From: Toxorhynchites rutilus septentrionalis
Lineage: Eukaryota; Arthropoda; Insecta; Diptera; Culicidae
Length of the DNA: 64,000 nt
Assembly: GCF_029784135.1 (NCBI RefSeq)
Contig: NC_073745.1
Span: 64,014,218-64,078,217 of the forward strand
Direction: 5' to 3'
Below the pieces are notes generated by a model. That model did no database searches. It was given only the letters and a program-made list of their open reading frames with translations, and had not been told where the DNA came from. This document shows, in pieces, positions 34,410 to 46,590 of this stretch; within the stretch, counting starts at the first letter, position 1, and each line of letters starts with the position of its first letter. The translations under genes were made by a program, and so were the position numbers.

Positions 34410-35576
34410 TATATAATTCACAAAAAAAAAAAGAAAAAAAAATGTTTTTCATAATTTTGCGTGTATCAATGCTTTTTCAAGGAAAAATAATTCCGACCAG
34501 TGCGATACCCATGTCCAAACTTAATACGACCGCAAAAGTCACAATCACTTTTAGCCACAAATTATGAATCATGATGTGATTTAAAACAAAAAAGCTCTTT
34601 GTCAATCACCTTCTCAATGCAGCCATTCTCGAGATATTTGAAAAAAACATTTCTAATTTATTGTCTTTTTTATAGCAAATAGGCTTATGTTCGTCATGTC
34701 CATAACATTTTATGAATTTGCTCATAATTTTCAACAACTTTTCCAAATATATCATTATGGTAAAAATATATCACATCTGGATTCATAATTTGTGGCTAAA
34801 ATGATTGTTAACATACAAAAATTCGAAAATTCATAAAAATTTGATGTTCCACAAAGTTCGTCAAAAATAGTTTCACCATCTTGGACTCATTTTTTAAATC
34901 TCTTCTACATGACTTCTATTTTATATGAAAACATTTAGAAAAAAAATAAAAATCATATATAAAAAAAATAAAATCAAAAATGGGAATAAATTAGAAATGT
35001 TTTCTTAGATATCTGGAGAATGGCTGCATTTAGAAGGAGATTGATAGAGAGCTTTTTTATTTTAAATCACATCAGGATTCATAATTTGTGGCTATAATAA
35101 TTGTTAACATACAAAAATTCGAAGTTTCGAAAATTCATAAAAATTTTATGTTCCTCAAGGTTCGTCAAAAATAGTTTTACCATCTTGGACTCATTTTTTC
35201 AATTTTTTACATATGATTTTTTTTTAAATAAAAAAATACATATTTTAGATATTCCAAATTAATGTTCTTTGTAAATAAAAAAAGGATTTTTTTTCAGTGT
35301 ATATTTTTTCACATTTAAAGATCAATACTCTATAACTCTTTCTAAGACACTATTTCGGTACGACTCATAGTTTTTGAGATCTAAATTATCAAAAATTTCT
35401 CTTACTAAAATAGATACCCCCTTTTCAAAAGTTACACTTGAGTCAAAAAAATCCCAATTGCTGTGGAAAACTCATATTTTCTCCAACCCAAACGGAATAC
35501 AAACTTTCCTTCGAATCAAAAATACTGTCTTAAAAAACTGCATTTTTAGGACGATTTCATTTGGAATTGCTCAGTA

Positions 35577-37085
35577 GTAGTAGCAGAGGCGGCGGCAAAA
35601 GTATTTACACTGTAGGATTGCATTTTTTAATTAAAAAACTTGCCGCATGGACACCAACACTTGGTAGTGATGGTAATGCCAGCGGCTGCGACCACCCTCC
35701 CCCTTTCTACTTCTCTGGATTTAACCGTAAAGTTGAGACGGCGGACAGAAGAAAAATGTTAATTTTACCAAAGGGAGGATGCCCAGCCTCTGCCTGCCTA
35801 GTGTCTGCGCATACTTTTCGACGACGATGACGACGATCTCCGTTGTCTGTCTGTCTGATGTGCAGTAAAGTGTTGCGCCTGCGGTTGCCGGCGCCCCGTT
35901 ATCGCACTTGACAGTATTTGCACTCACATGGATGCAACAACAACATCTTTTGCTCGGGTTTCTCAAATCCCGTCTCGCCAGATGAACGATGGTTCCCAGA
36001 GGCTCACATTCATTTATAATCAAGCCAGGCAGTTTTATTTATAAAATAATTTATGCATCTAAATCGAAAAAAAAAAACCAAACGCTAACCCAAACACATC
36101 GCACACCCAGAGCATCTGCTCCAATCAATCGCTGCCTGCTGCCATCGGTTCGCTTAATTGACTACTTGACTTGACTGCCCGTCATTAGTCAGCATCGCTC
36201 GAATTCCGACTCTATCTGAAGTATTGCTTGCCGATGGGTACATCTCATCATCAGCCGACTTCCTTTCGGAGAGAGCAGACCTCCCAAAAACAACTTCACC
36301 ACAACACAGCTGGAAAGATGTGTAGAAGTGCACAGCACTAGATCATTTTAATGTTGCACATATATTTCACTTTTATTGGTTAGATAATATTTATAAATTT
36401 GTTTTATTTTCCTTCTGTTAGTAGCCGTCGGCTTTGAGTAGTAGTAAAATTTGTGGATTTCCAATCCAATGTACCTCTCTCTCTCTGTGGAAGAACCATT
36501 TGCGGGCCAGAACCCGATGCTGCTGCGGTTTTTGCGGCAAACACAGTGCACTTAATGGACCCTAGAACTAGAAATAGTTCGACCAATTACGAAAACGGCC
36601 AACATTAGTGACAGAGGAGAACCGAATGCGGGAGAAAAACGAGACGTGGGAACGGGAAATTGGACGGGGAGCGGATTGCAATTTACATCACTAATAGCTT
36701 CTCTCTTGAGAACCATTGCAAGTGAGATCGAATGCACCGGTGTGTGGCGCGGCAACAAATAGTGCCAGCAGATTTCGTGGTGCATCAGAGACACTGATCT
36801 CATTATCGTCGTCGACGATTGCATTTACATCAGCGCATAGATCATCGTCGTCGTCGTCGTGGCTGCTTTTCCGTGGGATCATGCAGGAAATCAAAACTGA
36901 CACTGACATCGAGTCAGGGGTGAAATTAGATCGTATATCAAACATCAACTAATCTTTATCATTGAATATTTAAATTTTATTTTTTTTCACGACAGTGAAC
37001 CTGATTCGTGGTGCATAACACAGGTACTAGAACACTGTGTGCAGATGTGTAGTGGAAGAGCTCGATGGAGTAAAAAAGACTTATT
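35577..37085. other. Repeat-poor, relatively GC-rich block
   Basis: No match to the repeat families. It contains AGTAGTAGTAGCAG and GTCGTCGTCGTCGT runs, a CTCTCTCTCTCT stretch near 36476, and many short frames on both strands, none with a recognisable domain. It is one of the likelier places for regulatory or untranslated sequence of a host gene, but no exon can be supported. Confidence 0.35.
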
Positions 37086-37089
37086 TTTA

Positions 37090-37700
37090 GAATTTTTGAA
37101 ATTATTATTTGATTTTTCAAACTCTATTTCTCAGTTTTTCATTTTCCCTTTTTCATCTTCCCATCTCTCCATTTTTCAATATTGTAGATTTATCGATTTA
37201 TTTTTACTCTTTTTACATTTTTTCCATTATCTCATTTTTCAATTTTTTACCCTTTTTACATTTTTCCATTTTCCCATTTTTCAATTTCTCCATTTTTTTC
37301 ATTATCTCATTTTTCTTCTCCGATATTTAAATTTTTCTTTGTTTTCTTTTCCCCGTTTTCGTTTATGCTATTTTCCCATTTTTTCATGTTTCCATCATTA
37401 TCATTTAAAATTTTTAATTAATTTTTCAATCCTTATTTTGTTCGATTTTTGATTTTTAACTTTTTTTCTCAATTTTTTTTATGTTTGTATTCTTCTGTTT
37501 TTTCTGTTTTTCCATTGTTTCTATTCCATTTTTCCGTTTTTTCCTTTATCCTTATCCTTTTTCTTATTTTTCAATTTTCTTTCTCCTCACATTTTCAATT
37601 TCCAGATTTTTCGTTTTTACATGACTCAATTTTAAGCTTTTTTTTATTTTGTTTTAAATTTTTATTTTGTTCGATTTTTTCCCATTTTTAATTTCAATGT
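37090..37700. repeat. Pyrimidine-rich cryptic simple sequence
   Basis: Irregular TTTTTCCATTTTTCAATTT words on the plus strand. The Phe/Ser/Ile-rich open frames here are a result of this composition. Confidence 0.6.
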
Positions 37701-37789
37701 TTTCCGTCACAGGTCGAACTCGAATGAATCGATTATAGACAATTGCAATCACCATTATATACTTTTTGTTTTTTGTTTTTTATACTCGA

Positions 37790-39545
37790 AATAATAGCTA
37801 ATATGGGTATCAAATGAAAGGATTTGACTGGTAGAACATAGCTATTTATGAAAAATGCAAATCCAAGATGGCGGCCGCTACAAAATTGCGGATTAGATAT
37901 TTTCTCAGAACCCCATCAATATGGGTATCAAATGAACGGGCTTAACTAGCAGAACACAATTATTTATGAAAAATGCAAATACCTCAGCCGCTACAAAATG
38001 GCATATTTTCTTATATATTTTCTCAGAACCCTATCAATATGGATACCATATGAAAGGGATTGACTTATTGCAGTTATTTATGAAAAATGCAAATCCAAAA
38101 TGGCCACAAAATTCTTAGTCAAAGCAACATCCGTGTGAGGAGAATACACTACATTATGAACAACATAAATTCGAAAAGGTCGCCGCCACAAAATGGTCGA
38201 CTATGTATTTCTTGCAATCCCCTCAATATTGGTATCACATTAAATGATTTGACTAATAGTATACTGTACATCATCAAAATATTCCGAAGCCCAGCTTTCT
38301 TCGGAGAAACAAAAATTATAAAAAAAAAGTTGAATGGATTTATTGTAGAGAAGTATACTAATGATACAGATAATTTACTAAAAACTAGAAAATAAAATAA
38401 GTAAAAAAACTTTTAAGTTAAACGGTTTAATGTACTAAAAGTAGAAAATAATTAGGCAAGTAGCACTTAGTAAATATCATATCCGTTCCTTCATTAATCT
38501 AGGGCAATGATGTGACTAAAATAAAATCGTGGGGTATATGATGAAACAACTAACTGTGGATAATGAAAATCCAACGCTCATTTCTTAGCTAATTTTCTTC
38601 GGATTATTTTCATGATGTACTGTATTCTATTAGTCCAATCATTTCATTTAATACCGATATTGAGGGGATTGCAAAAAAAATACATAGTCGACAATTTAGT
38701 GGCGGTAACGTTTTTGAATTTATATTGTTCATTATGTTTTGTGTTCTCCAAGTTAAGTCATTCAGTCAACGGTCAAATTGAATTTTTCAAGATCATGGAA
38801 TACGTAGTAGAATTAAAGGTGTCTCTGAAATTTCAGATCAATCAGTCAACAGGAGCGAGGTAAATTTTCTATTGATGTGGGACAACCCTACAAACATTCA
38901 AACATACATACAAACAGGTCAAGCTGAATGAAACCATTTAAAAAGTAATTAGTTATTTGAGAACTGCGGCAGTCTTGGATATGGATTTTTCATGATCTAC
39001 TGTGTTCCACCAGTTGAGCACTTTCATTTGATAATATGGGTATGAGGTTATGAGAAAAATATATATGGCGCCATCTTGTGGTAGTGGCCATTTTGGATTT
39101 ACATTTTTCATAAATAACTGTGTTCTACTAGTCAAGCCCTTTCATTTGATACCCACATTGAAGCGGTTCTGAGAAAATATGTAATCTGCCATTTTGTAGA
39201 GGCCTCCATCTTTGATTTACATTTTCCATAAATAACTGAGTTCCACTGGTCATGCCCTTTCATTCGATACCCATATTGATGGGGTTTTAGGAAAATCCAT
39301 ATTGATGGGATTTTTAGAAAATATGTAAATAATCCGCCATTTTGTAGCGGCCGCCATTTTGAATTTTCAAGATAATGGAATACGCAGTTTTATAATGACA
39401 TCAAAAATATAGATGTATTCCAAATTTCAGATCAATCGGTCAACAGGAATGGGATTAAATTTCTATTAATGTGGTACAGCGCTACAGACAAAGTTACAAA
39501 GTCCCAAACATACAAACGGGTCAAGCTAGATAAAACTGTTTAATA
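37790..39545. repeat. Foldback repeat family G with about 117-bp subunits
   Basis: Units with ATATGGGTATCAAATGAA, ACATAGCTATTTATGAAAAA and CCAAGATGGCGGCCGCTACA start near 37802, 37918 and 38037. The inverse arrangement runs from about 38600 to 39370. Two direct copies of a 3' module (CAGATCAATC, GTCAACAGGA, then ACATACAAACGGGTCAAGCT) end at about 38930 and 39535. It is non-coding and of unknown class. Confidence 0.65.
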
Positions 39546-39599
39546 AATAAGTGCAAATCATAATTATATTACGTTTACCGAGAGAAAAATAGTTTTTTT

Positions 39600-39690
39600 T
39601 TTTTTGACTCGATTGTCTGGAGGATTCGATTATCCGGAGTGGAAAAAAAATCAATACTCCGGATAATCGAGTCCGACCAGTATTTCAATG
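39600..39690. mobile_element. Family B end with hairpin
   Basis: ATTCGATTATCCGGAGT and ACTCCGGATAATCGAGT face each other over a 15-base A-rich loop, then CCGACCAGTA follows. The outer left part GACTCGATTGTCTGG is a decayed third copy of the same terminal word. Confidence 0.5.
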
Positions 39691-40130
39691 TTGGTGACAG
39701 TTGATTGGATATTATAAGTACAGTGGAGTAAAATCACGATTTATGAAGTTTCTAATTGAAAGAAATTGCCGCGAAATTGAAAAAGATTGGGTTTCAAAGA
39801 AAAAAATGTAGAGCAGTTAAAAAGCTTTAATTTCGCCGATGAAAACAATCAAATTTATTATTCTTCTTGAGATAAACTCCTTAACAAACCTTAAAAAACA
39901 ACTTTTATATTTTTTAGATCCAAAATGTTGCTTCAATCTACAGTTGTTTCACAACTGTTTCCTTTATTAAATTATCTCATCTTTCAAATGAATCAGAATC
40001 AGCTTTGTCTATTTAACGTACATTTCGAAGTGGAGCCAGTTTGAGGCAAACAAAGCCCTAAACAAAAAAAGGTCAATAACTTCTTCAAAAATGAAAAATA
40101 AATGTATTTAAAACAAATGATTTTTTTTTC
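39690..40130. repeat. Family D, copy 3
   Basis: CAGTGGAGTAAAATC, TTGCCGCGAAATTG and AATTATCTCATCTTTCAAATG align with 52620-52960 and, inverted, with other family D copies. It is followed by unassigned AT-rich DNA to 40740, which includes GACGTAGGACTACGTC at 40295-40310. Confidence 0.5.
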
Positions 40131-40742
40131 GATTCTATTATATACGGTGGAAACAAATTGGAGACTGTATAGAACAGAGTCTGTTCTGTATTCTGATTTC
40201 CTGTTTGAAATTTTAATTTTGCTTGATTTTTTTCATTTTATGTTTACATTTTATGTTTCTTTTTGTTCCATTTTTTTTTCATTTTTCCAGTTTTGACGTA
40301 GGACTACGTCTTTCATTTCTATACTGGAGTGTAAGTTCAAAATTTCGAAAACGAAAGCGTTACGCCGGAGAACGAGATTTTGAGCTTTAATAGCTCCAAA
40401 ACAACTGAACGAAATGGTATGATATACACTTCATTCGAAAGATAATGTTTCTCTAACACAGACTTCAAAACCATGGAGCCAGGGGAAACTGGCATTGCAA
40501 AAAGGATGCAATCAGCGGGTACTCGTTTTGTTTTTTCGTTTTGCTAACACGGTCCACAAAAGCGGGTACAACTTCTACGTACCGTTTGATGATTAAGAAA
40601 AATGTTGATAACTATTTGCAGCGATAACCACTACCAAAATGCTTGAATTGACCTAAATTGAGGTTTGTTTGCAATTGAGTTCGTAAATTGTTTCATTCTT
40701 TCACTAGTTTAATCAAAAATTTAATCAACACGTACAAAAGAT

Positions 40743-40881
40743 AGCTCTACGCAGCAGTGATATCGTACCCAATGAGGAACATCCGAGGTGCGATAATTGC
40801 TATTTGAAAAAACACAAATGATTACCAAGCCAACGGCAGTCCTACGACAACCTTGCGGTTATATCATAGGTACAAGCCATC
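40743..40881 (+). ncRNA. U4 snRNA-like sequence (probable pseudogene)
   Basis: The first 68 bases align without gaps to the 5' domain of U4 spliceosomal RNA, with about three quarters of positions identical by my count. CCAATGAGG...CATCCGAGG keeps the 5' stem-loop and its kink-turn (15.5K/Snu13 site). GCGATAATTGCTATTTGAAA covers the U6-pairing stem I region. U4 base-pairs with U6 in the tri-snRNP before splicing catalysis. The 3' part (ACCAAGCCAACGGCAGTCC) is harder to align, and the expected AATTTTTG Sm site is not intact. I see no clear snRNA promoter element upstream. A diverged functional variant is possible; a pseudogene is more likely. Confidence 0.65.
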
Positions 40882-40889
40882 CATAGTTT

Positions 40890-42185
40890 TTCCATTCTTC
40901 CACTGTTCCATTAAAAGTTTCAACCTTTGAATTTATAAATTTTGAAATTTATCAAATTCCTAAATTTTCATTTCTTAAAGGTTAACATTTTTAAATTTCT
41001 TTGTTTTTAAATTTTTGAATTTTCAATTCAATATGTTTTCCATTTTTTCTTATTTTTTTAATCCTTCAGTTTTTCCAACTTTTCAATTTTTATATTTTAT
41101 TAACTTTTTTATCTTTTCCATATTTTCCATCTTTTCCATTTTCTCCATCTTTTATAACTTTACCTTTAATCTTTCAATTTTAATTTTTTTTAGTTCTTGA
41201 GTTTTTGATGTTCTTTTTCTGTTTTTCGAATTTTTGAAATTTTGAAATTTGTTATTCCTTCTATATTTATTTTTTTTTATTTATCTATTCTTGAATTCTG
41301 TTTTTTTTTTTAAGTTTTCATTTTTTTTTTAATTTTGAATTTTTTGGGTACTTTCTATTTTAAAATATAAAATTCATAAATCACACAATATTATTTTTTT
41401 TTATTTTTAGATATGTATTTTTTTAGTTTCAGTTAGTTAGTTTCTTAATTTTTTTTTCATTTTATTGAATTTTTAAATTTTTAAAACTTAAATACTTCAA
41501 TTTTTCAGTTTTCCAACGTTTAAATTTTTCAAATTATCTGGTTTTACAGAGCTTCAATTTTCCAATTTGTTAATTTTTTCAGTTTTTAAAAATTAAAAAT
41601 CATTAGACTTTTTGTTTTATTGAAAAAAAGAAGTTTTGAATTTTGAAATACTTTGGTTTTTTTTAAATAACTTTTTTTTTATTTTCCATTCTTTTGAATA
41701 TTTGGCCGCTTCCATTTTTACAATTAATGCATTTTGAATTTGTCAATTTTAGAATTTTAACTTTAATTTTAAATTATCAAATTTCGAAGTTTTATAGATA
41801 TTTAAATATTTTCATTTAAAATTTCCCATTTTTTCAGTTTTTAAAACATAGGTTCTTCAATTTTTGATTATCCTAATAATTTAATATTCCAGCCTTTTCT
41901 TTTTAAATTTTTCATTTTTGTTAATTGTTTAGTTTTCTAAATTTTATAAACAAATGTAAACTTTTATGATTTAAATTTTTAAATTACTAAATTGATTTCT
42001 TGTTTTATTTCAAATCATTTAAATTAAATTTCAAATTTTGTAGATATTGAATTTTTCCATCTATTTGTTTCCTAATTTAAATTTAATTTTTTTTTAATTT
42101 TTCAATGTTTTTTATGTGAATTTCTTAAAATAATGAAAAATCTTAAATCTTTGAATTTTCATTTTTCAGAATTTTGATTTTTTTT
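40890..42185. repeat. T-rich cryptic simple sequence
   Basis: Drifting TTTTCAATTTTTAAATTTT words for about 1.3 kb, with no defined unit and no gene. Confidence 0.55.
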
Positions 42186-42189
42186 TTAA

Positions 42190-42720
42190 TTGAAGAGCCC
42201 GCGATGCACTGAATCACGAAATATATTATAGGTATATTTTAATGTAGAGAGGTTTTTCAGGTCACCTTTTAAGTGGACCTCGGTGTCATCTGTCGTCCGG
42301 TGTTCGAGAATGTCACAAATTGAATGACGAAATTGATATTCGGCTTACCTTTTCAGGCGGGCCATGGATACCATCCGTCGTGAGTGTTTAAGAATGTGTA
42401 AATTTGAAGGGTCCACAACCTTATGAATCGTATATTCTATGTGAAATGAATAGGTGAAAAATAAAAATATTCATCTGCCCTTAAAATACATCGTTGGTCC
42501 GTTAGTCGAAATACATTCGATTTCATAATTCAGTTTCTTCGATTGGTTGAGAATCCGCGTTTACAGAATCACATCACTTACCACAGTGAATCCTAATTAT
42601 TACCCCTTCCCACTAACAAACTATCCCTTCCATGATAAACGCTAGGGAACCACGCTACAGAGGCGACCCTTTTGGCCTTCGGGTGGCGAATATCATAGTG
42701 ATAATTTGCCATAGCTGTTA
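42190..42720. repeat. Unclassified segment with imperfect internal duplication
   Basis: GGTCACCTTTTAAGTGGACC...TGTCGTCCGGTGTTCGAGAA at about 42260 has a diverged counterpart near 42350 (CTTACCTTTTCAGGCGGGCC...CGTCGTGAGTGTTTAAGAA). Near 42660, GAGGCGACCCTTTTGGCCTTCGGGTGGCG forms a short ACCC/GGGT hairpin. It is probably a retroelement fragment; I cannot name it. Confidence 0.35.
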
Positions 42721-42847
42721 ATTTTGATATTATGTCAATTTTATCTTTTATAATTTTTTTAATATTATTCTAATATTTCACAATTTTTTGATATTTTACC
42801 ATGTTTTTAAATTTTGTGATTATTTTATACTTAAAATTTTTCATATA

Positions 42848-43061
42848 CAGGTCGGACTCGATTATATATAATCGCAATTTCACTTTCAACGTTAATTTTC
42901 GAATCCAATACATAATCGAATCACAAAAGGCTATTTTTCTATTAATGTTTGACATTCATACATTAATGAAAAAATTGTTCTCTTGAAATTCGATTATGTA
43001 TAGGATTTGAAAAAAATTGTTGAAAAAAAATGGTCGACTATATATAATCGAGTTCGGCCTG
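42848..43061. mobile_element. pogo-type MITE (family B), 214 bp
   Basis: It runs from CAGGTCGGACTCGATTATAT to ATATAATCGAGTTCGGCCTG, flanked by TA at 42846-42847 and 43062-43063. The interior is AT-rich with a second inner inverted pair. The right TA is also the left TA of the next element. Confidence 0.65.
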
Positions 43062-43063
43062 TA

Positions 43064-43608
43064 CAGTAAAACCTGTTTTTGTGCGATTTTTTTTTGCGAT
43101 TTTCTTTTCTTGTGCGGTTTTTTTGTGCGACTTTTTTGTGCAGTGTATGAATTGAAGAAAATTTGATGAATTTATCGTCCATTTAGTTTTTTTCGATGGT
43201 TTATATGCATTTCAGTGCGAAAAAAGCATATTTGCGTCTCAATGAACTTCTGAAATCATTTTCCTCCTCTCATCAAATGCTCTAAGTTTTTCTAAGTATT
43301 TGCATGACACGATTTCTTACGACATGCAACTAAAAGCACAAAACAGCCACGCACAACTGGAAAGGCAATGTGTCCCATCGCAAAGCAGGGAAACAAAAGG
43401 AAATTGAACGGTAAATGGCGTGGATTTGAGTTATTTTCTTGGGGGAAAACTTTCTTTATGCGGTCCCCATCTACCGCACAAAAAAATTTTTGTTTCAAAA
43501 TGTGTACCGAAAACGATATTTTAAAGCTACTGGTGAAGTTTTGCACGATTTTTTTATGCGACTTGTTTTGTGCGGTCCCTATCCCCCGCACAAAAAAAGG
43601 TTTGCCTG
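43064..43608. mobile_element. CAG...CTG MITE, 545 bp, same family as 10331-10822
   Basis: The ends are CAGTAAAACCTGTTTTTGTG and CACAAAAAAAGGTTTGCCTG, with TA at 43062-43063 and 43609-43610. Internal GTGCG/CGCAC words repeat several times (CGGTCCCTATCCCCCGCAC). The frames on both strands are not conserved proteins. Confidence 0.65.
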
Positions 43609-43769
43609 TATTCATTATGTATGAATGATATGTCATTCTTGATATTCTTCATATTATGTAATTTTTTTATATATTGTTATTTTATAATAGCTCGCCTAAA
43701 CGACATTGAACGGAATAGTTCAAAGTCTCTCGAATACAGACAAAGAATAAGAGGATAGTTTACCTTTTT

Positions 43770-44650
43770 CAATATTTTAGTATTTGATTATTTTGATATT
43801 TTTTTCATATTTCAAATTTTGAAAATTTGAGAATTTCTTGTTTTCACATTGAGTTTTTAAAAGTTTGAAAATCAAGAAATAAAGATAATTTAGAAAATTA
43901 ATGGAAAAAGGATTAACCGAAAATGTTATGATGCTCAAACCAAAAAAAAATTAAAGCTGTATTTTTTTTTGGCCTTTATGGTGCATTCTCTTTAATTGGG
44001 CTGAAAAGTCTTTTTTTTTTATTCATGTTCGGCAAGTGCCTTAAAAGAAGGATTAACATCTTATGTTCGATTTGGCCAAATTTCTATTGACAGCAAATGA
44101 ATGGTATTCAAGTTAACTTTCAATATAATTTACACTAAACTGTACTTCAAATGCCTACTTTTAGGCGAAACATTGAAAAATGTAGATTCTGTCGTTTTTG
44201 TGGTGTCGATGCGAAAAGGAATCCTGACTCTTTTTTTTTTTTTTTGGGAAGCTTAGACTTTTTGGCATACTTTTTGTAAAAAGAAACATTTATTTCCAAA
44301 TTGTGGGAATGTTGTAACAATTATAATTTTTTTTAATTCGGTGAATTTGACAAATTTCGAAAATTTTATAAATTTAGTAAATTTTCTAAATTTTGTTAAT
44401 TTTTGTAAATTTATTTAAACTTTAAAAAAAATTGTAAACTTTGTAAATTTTATAAATTTTATAAACTTAGTGAATTTTTTAAACTTTGTAATTAATTTTG
44501 AAAATTTTCTAATTTTTGTTACAAATTTTAGCAAATTTTGTAAATTTTGTAAATTTTGTAAATTTTAAAGATTTCATAAAATAAAAAAAAATAAAAATTG
44601 GGAGACTCAGAAAAATTCGAAAATTTAAATATCTCAGAAATGTCTCTTAC
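43770..44650. other. AT-rich DNA with TAAATTTTG runs
   Basis: Degenerate TTTTGTAAATTTTGTAAATT repeats at 44330-44580. Otherwise nothing is identified. Confidence 0.4.
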
Positions 44651-46230
44651 ATCACATCATGAATGAGAATTACTCTCGACCTGAACAGAAATCACTACTG
44701 ATGATCCGCACTTATGTTGAGTTACTTGACTTTATAGTGGATTTCAACAAAACCCTACACTTCCTCCCTGCCAACGAATCCCGCGAGTTCTAAAGTACGA
44801 GCAATAAGCGGCCACAGACGCAACGAACGGGGCCCCAGAAAACGTTCTTATAAAAACACATTCATGCGGCGGTTCAGCGATTGTAGGAAATGTTGTTTTC
44901 CCTTCTGGTACTCAACAAAACGCGTCGTCTGCCGCATCATGACTTCTCGCGATAAACGAAGAAGAAGAAGGTGAAGAAGAATGTTTTCCTCCCTGTTCAT
45001 ACAACGTATGAGGAGGGGACGAACGGATGACACCGCTTATTGCGGGGAGTGGAAAATTAAGAAGAATGAGCCTTAAAGCCAAGTGCAAAATAAATGGAGG
45101 CAGAAATTAGTATCTGTCAAAAACGAGCGCAGTCGAATCTCGGTCCCGCTCTGGCGCGAAAGTGATATGACGGTGCACCAATTGCATGCAAGGCGGAGGA
45201 GGGATAAAGATGGGTGTTGGGATGCCGAAGATGACGAATTGATGGAGGCGCAGTAAAATAATTCAAATTGAATCGCTTGACTGTTTTGTTTGTCTAACGA
45301 TGAGGAACGCACGTCATCAACAGTTATTGTCTTGTTACACACGTTCAGTATTAATTGAGACGCTAAGCAGGTGTACGTGTGTATGTGTGTACAATACATT
45401 GTCACACATGATAAAACATCAATTGATTGTGGAGAATTGCTGTGAGGTTGTCGAATGTGACATACATTCGAGTTGCTTCTAAGGTGTAAGAAGACAAGGT
45501 TTCTTCTTCGCAATGGGTTAATCGGCGAATGAACCGATTGTGTGCGCTTGAGGCAATTGATTGTACGCAATTGAATCATAAAAGACGCTGATAAGGCTAG
45601 AATAACGCGATAAGATAGCGTCAGTGGAGCTTAAGGATGAGAATGTGCCTGCTCTCAGCGTAATACACACACTTCATCGGGGAATGTGTGTCGAGCCGAT
45701 TAATAACACATCACGCTTGTTAGGGACGAAGCAAACATTGATTGTACGGAAATTGATGAACAGAAACCGATGTCATAATCAGTGTTATCTAATAATGACA
45801 TAAACATTATGTATTTACAAGAAGTTTATCACGAATACTCTACCCAAGTTTCGTTACATATATAATGATCAATTTCGTAAAGTTATCCCCAGTATAGTAA
45901 TCAAAGACGAATAGTCTTAGAAGATTCGCTTTGGTTTCGGAAACTCAAAAACAATTCTCCTAAAAGTAAAATGCTGTGGTGCAAATTGAAAAACTATTCT
46001 ATAAAATCAATCTAAATACCTTTCGTTTGTTGTAACTATTCATATTTTTTAAAAAGTTCACTTGTTTACATCACAAATCGAAATTGGAAATTGAGAGATG
46101 TTATGGACCATATATGAATCAATCGGATATTACCCATTCGTCCTGAAGGGTTTGCAAAAAACGTGGAACCTAGTCCTCCCCAGGCTTTAGAAAGCCAGGG
46201 GTAGATAGAATACTCATAACCCTGTCTGCA
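44651..46230. other. Repeat-poor block, no recognised gene
   Basis: Balanced composition with GAAGAAGAAG and GTGTGTATGTGTGT short runs. The 168-codon minus-strand frame (45073-45579) has no domain I recognise and is flanked by frames of similar size on the other strand. The LINE inserted at its right edge. Confidence 0.35.
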
Positions 46231-46590
46231 ATCATCAAATATTGTTTTTTTATTAATTCGTTTATTTTTTCAGGCTCAGTAACTTAAGTTTAAAGGAGTC
46301 GAATTCTTAAATATAATTTTAAAACGATATATATATAAACAATTTTCTTACATCTATGGTTAGTAAGGAGGAAAACCGATTACTCGCGGTGTACTCGAGT
46401 TTAGGAGGGTGACATATTTTTAGGAGAAGGATGGGGTATAAGGAAACTGTAACAATGTTAATGAACACTCAATTCTTAAATCTGTTCGTATATCTATAGT
46501 GTTTTTACATTTCAACTTATTCTACTATTTATAGCAAGGGGACGAATTACCCGCAAAGGAAGGAAGGAGGGTATAAGGACATAGGGACAA

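Larger units (their letters stand above)
32502..35572. repeat. Inverted-arm repeat family A, complete copy
   Basis: The ends are GAGCAATTCCAAATG and its complement, flanked by AGTA on both sides (32498-32501 and 35573-35576). The arms of roughly 430 bp match each other, including CAGCAATTGG, GGGCGTATCGATTTTAG and TATATCTCAGAAACTATCAG. The inner part repeats the CATAATTTGTGGCTA sentence. A segment from about 32992 to 34545 interrupts the repeat and itself contains family B and a Helitron. No transposase frame exists, so its class is unknown. A 4-bp duplication and long arms would fit a foldback-type DNA element. Confidence 0.7.

Noticed and set aside
37039..37691. Phe/Ser-rich frames resembling membrane proteins
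   Set aside because: They are produced by a pyrimidine-rich simple-sequence tract.
45073..45579. 168-codon minus-strand frame
   Set aside because: No recognised domain or conserved motif, low-complexity Ser/His/Thr composition and overlapping frames on the other strand. Support is too weak to call a gene.
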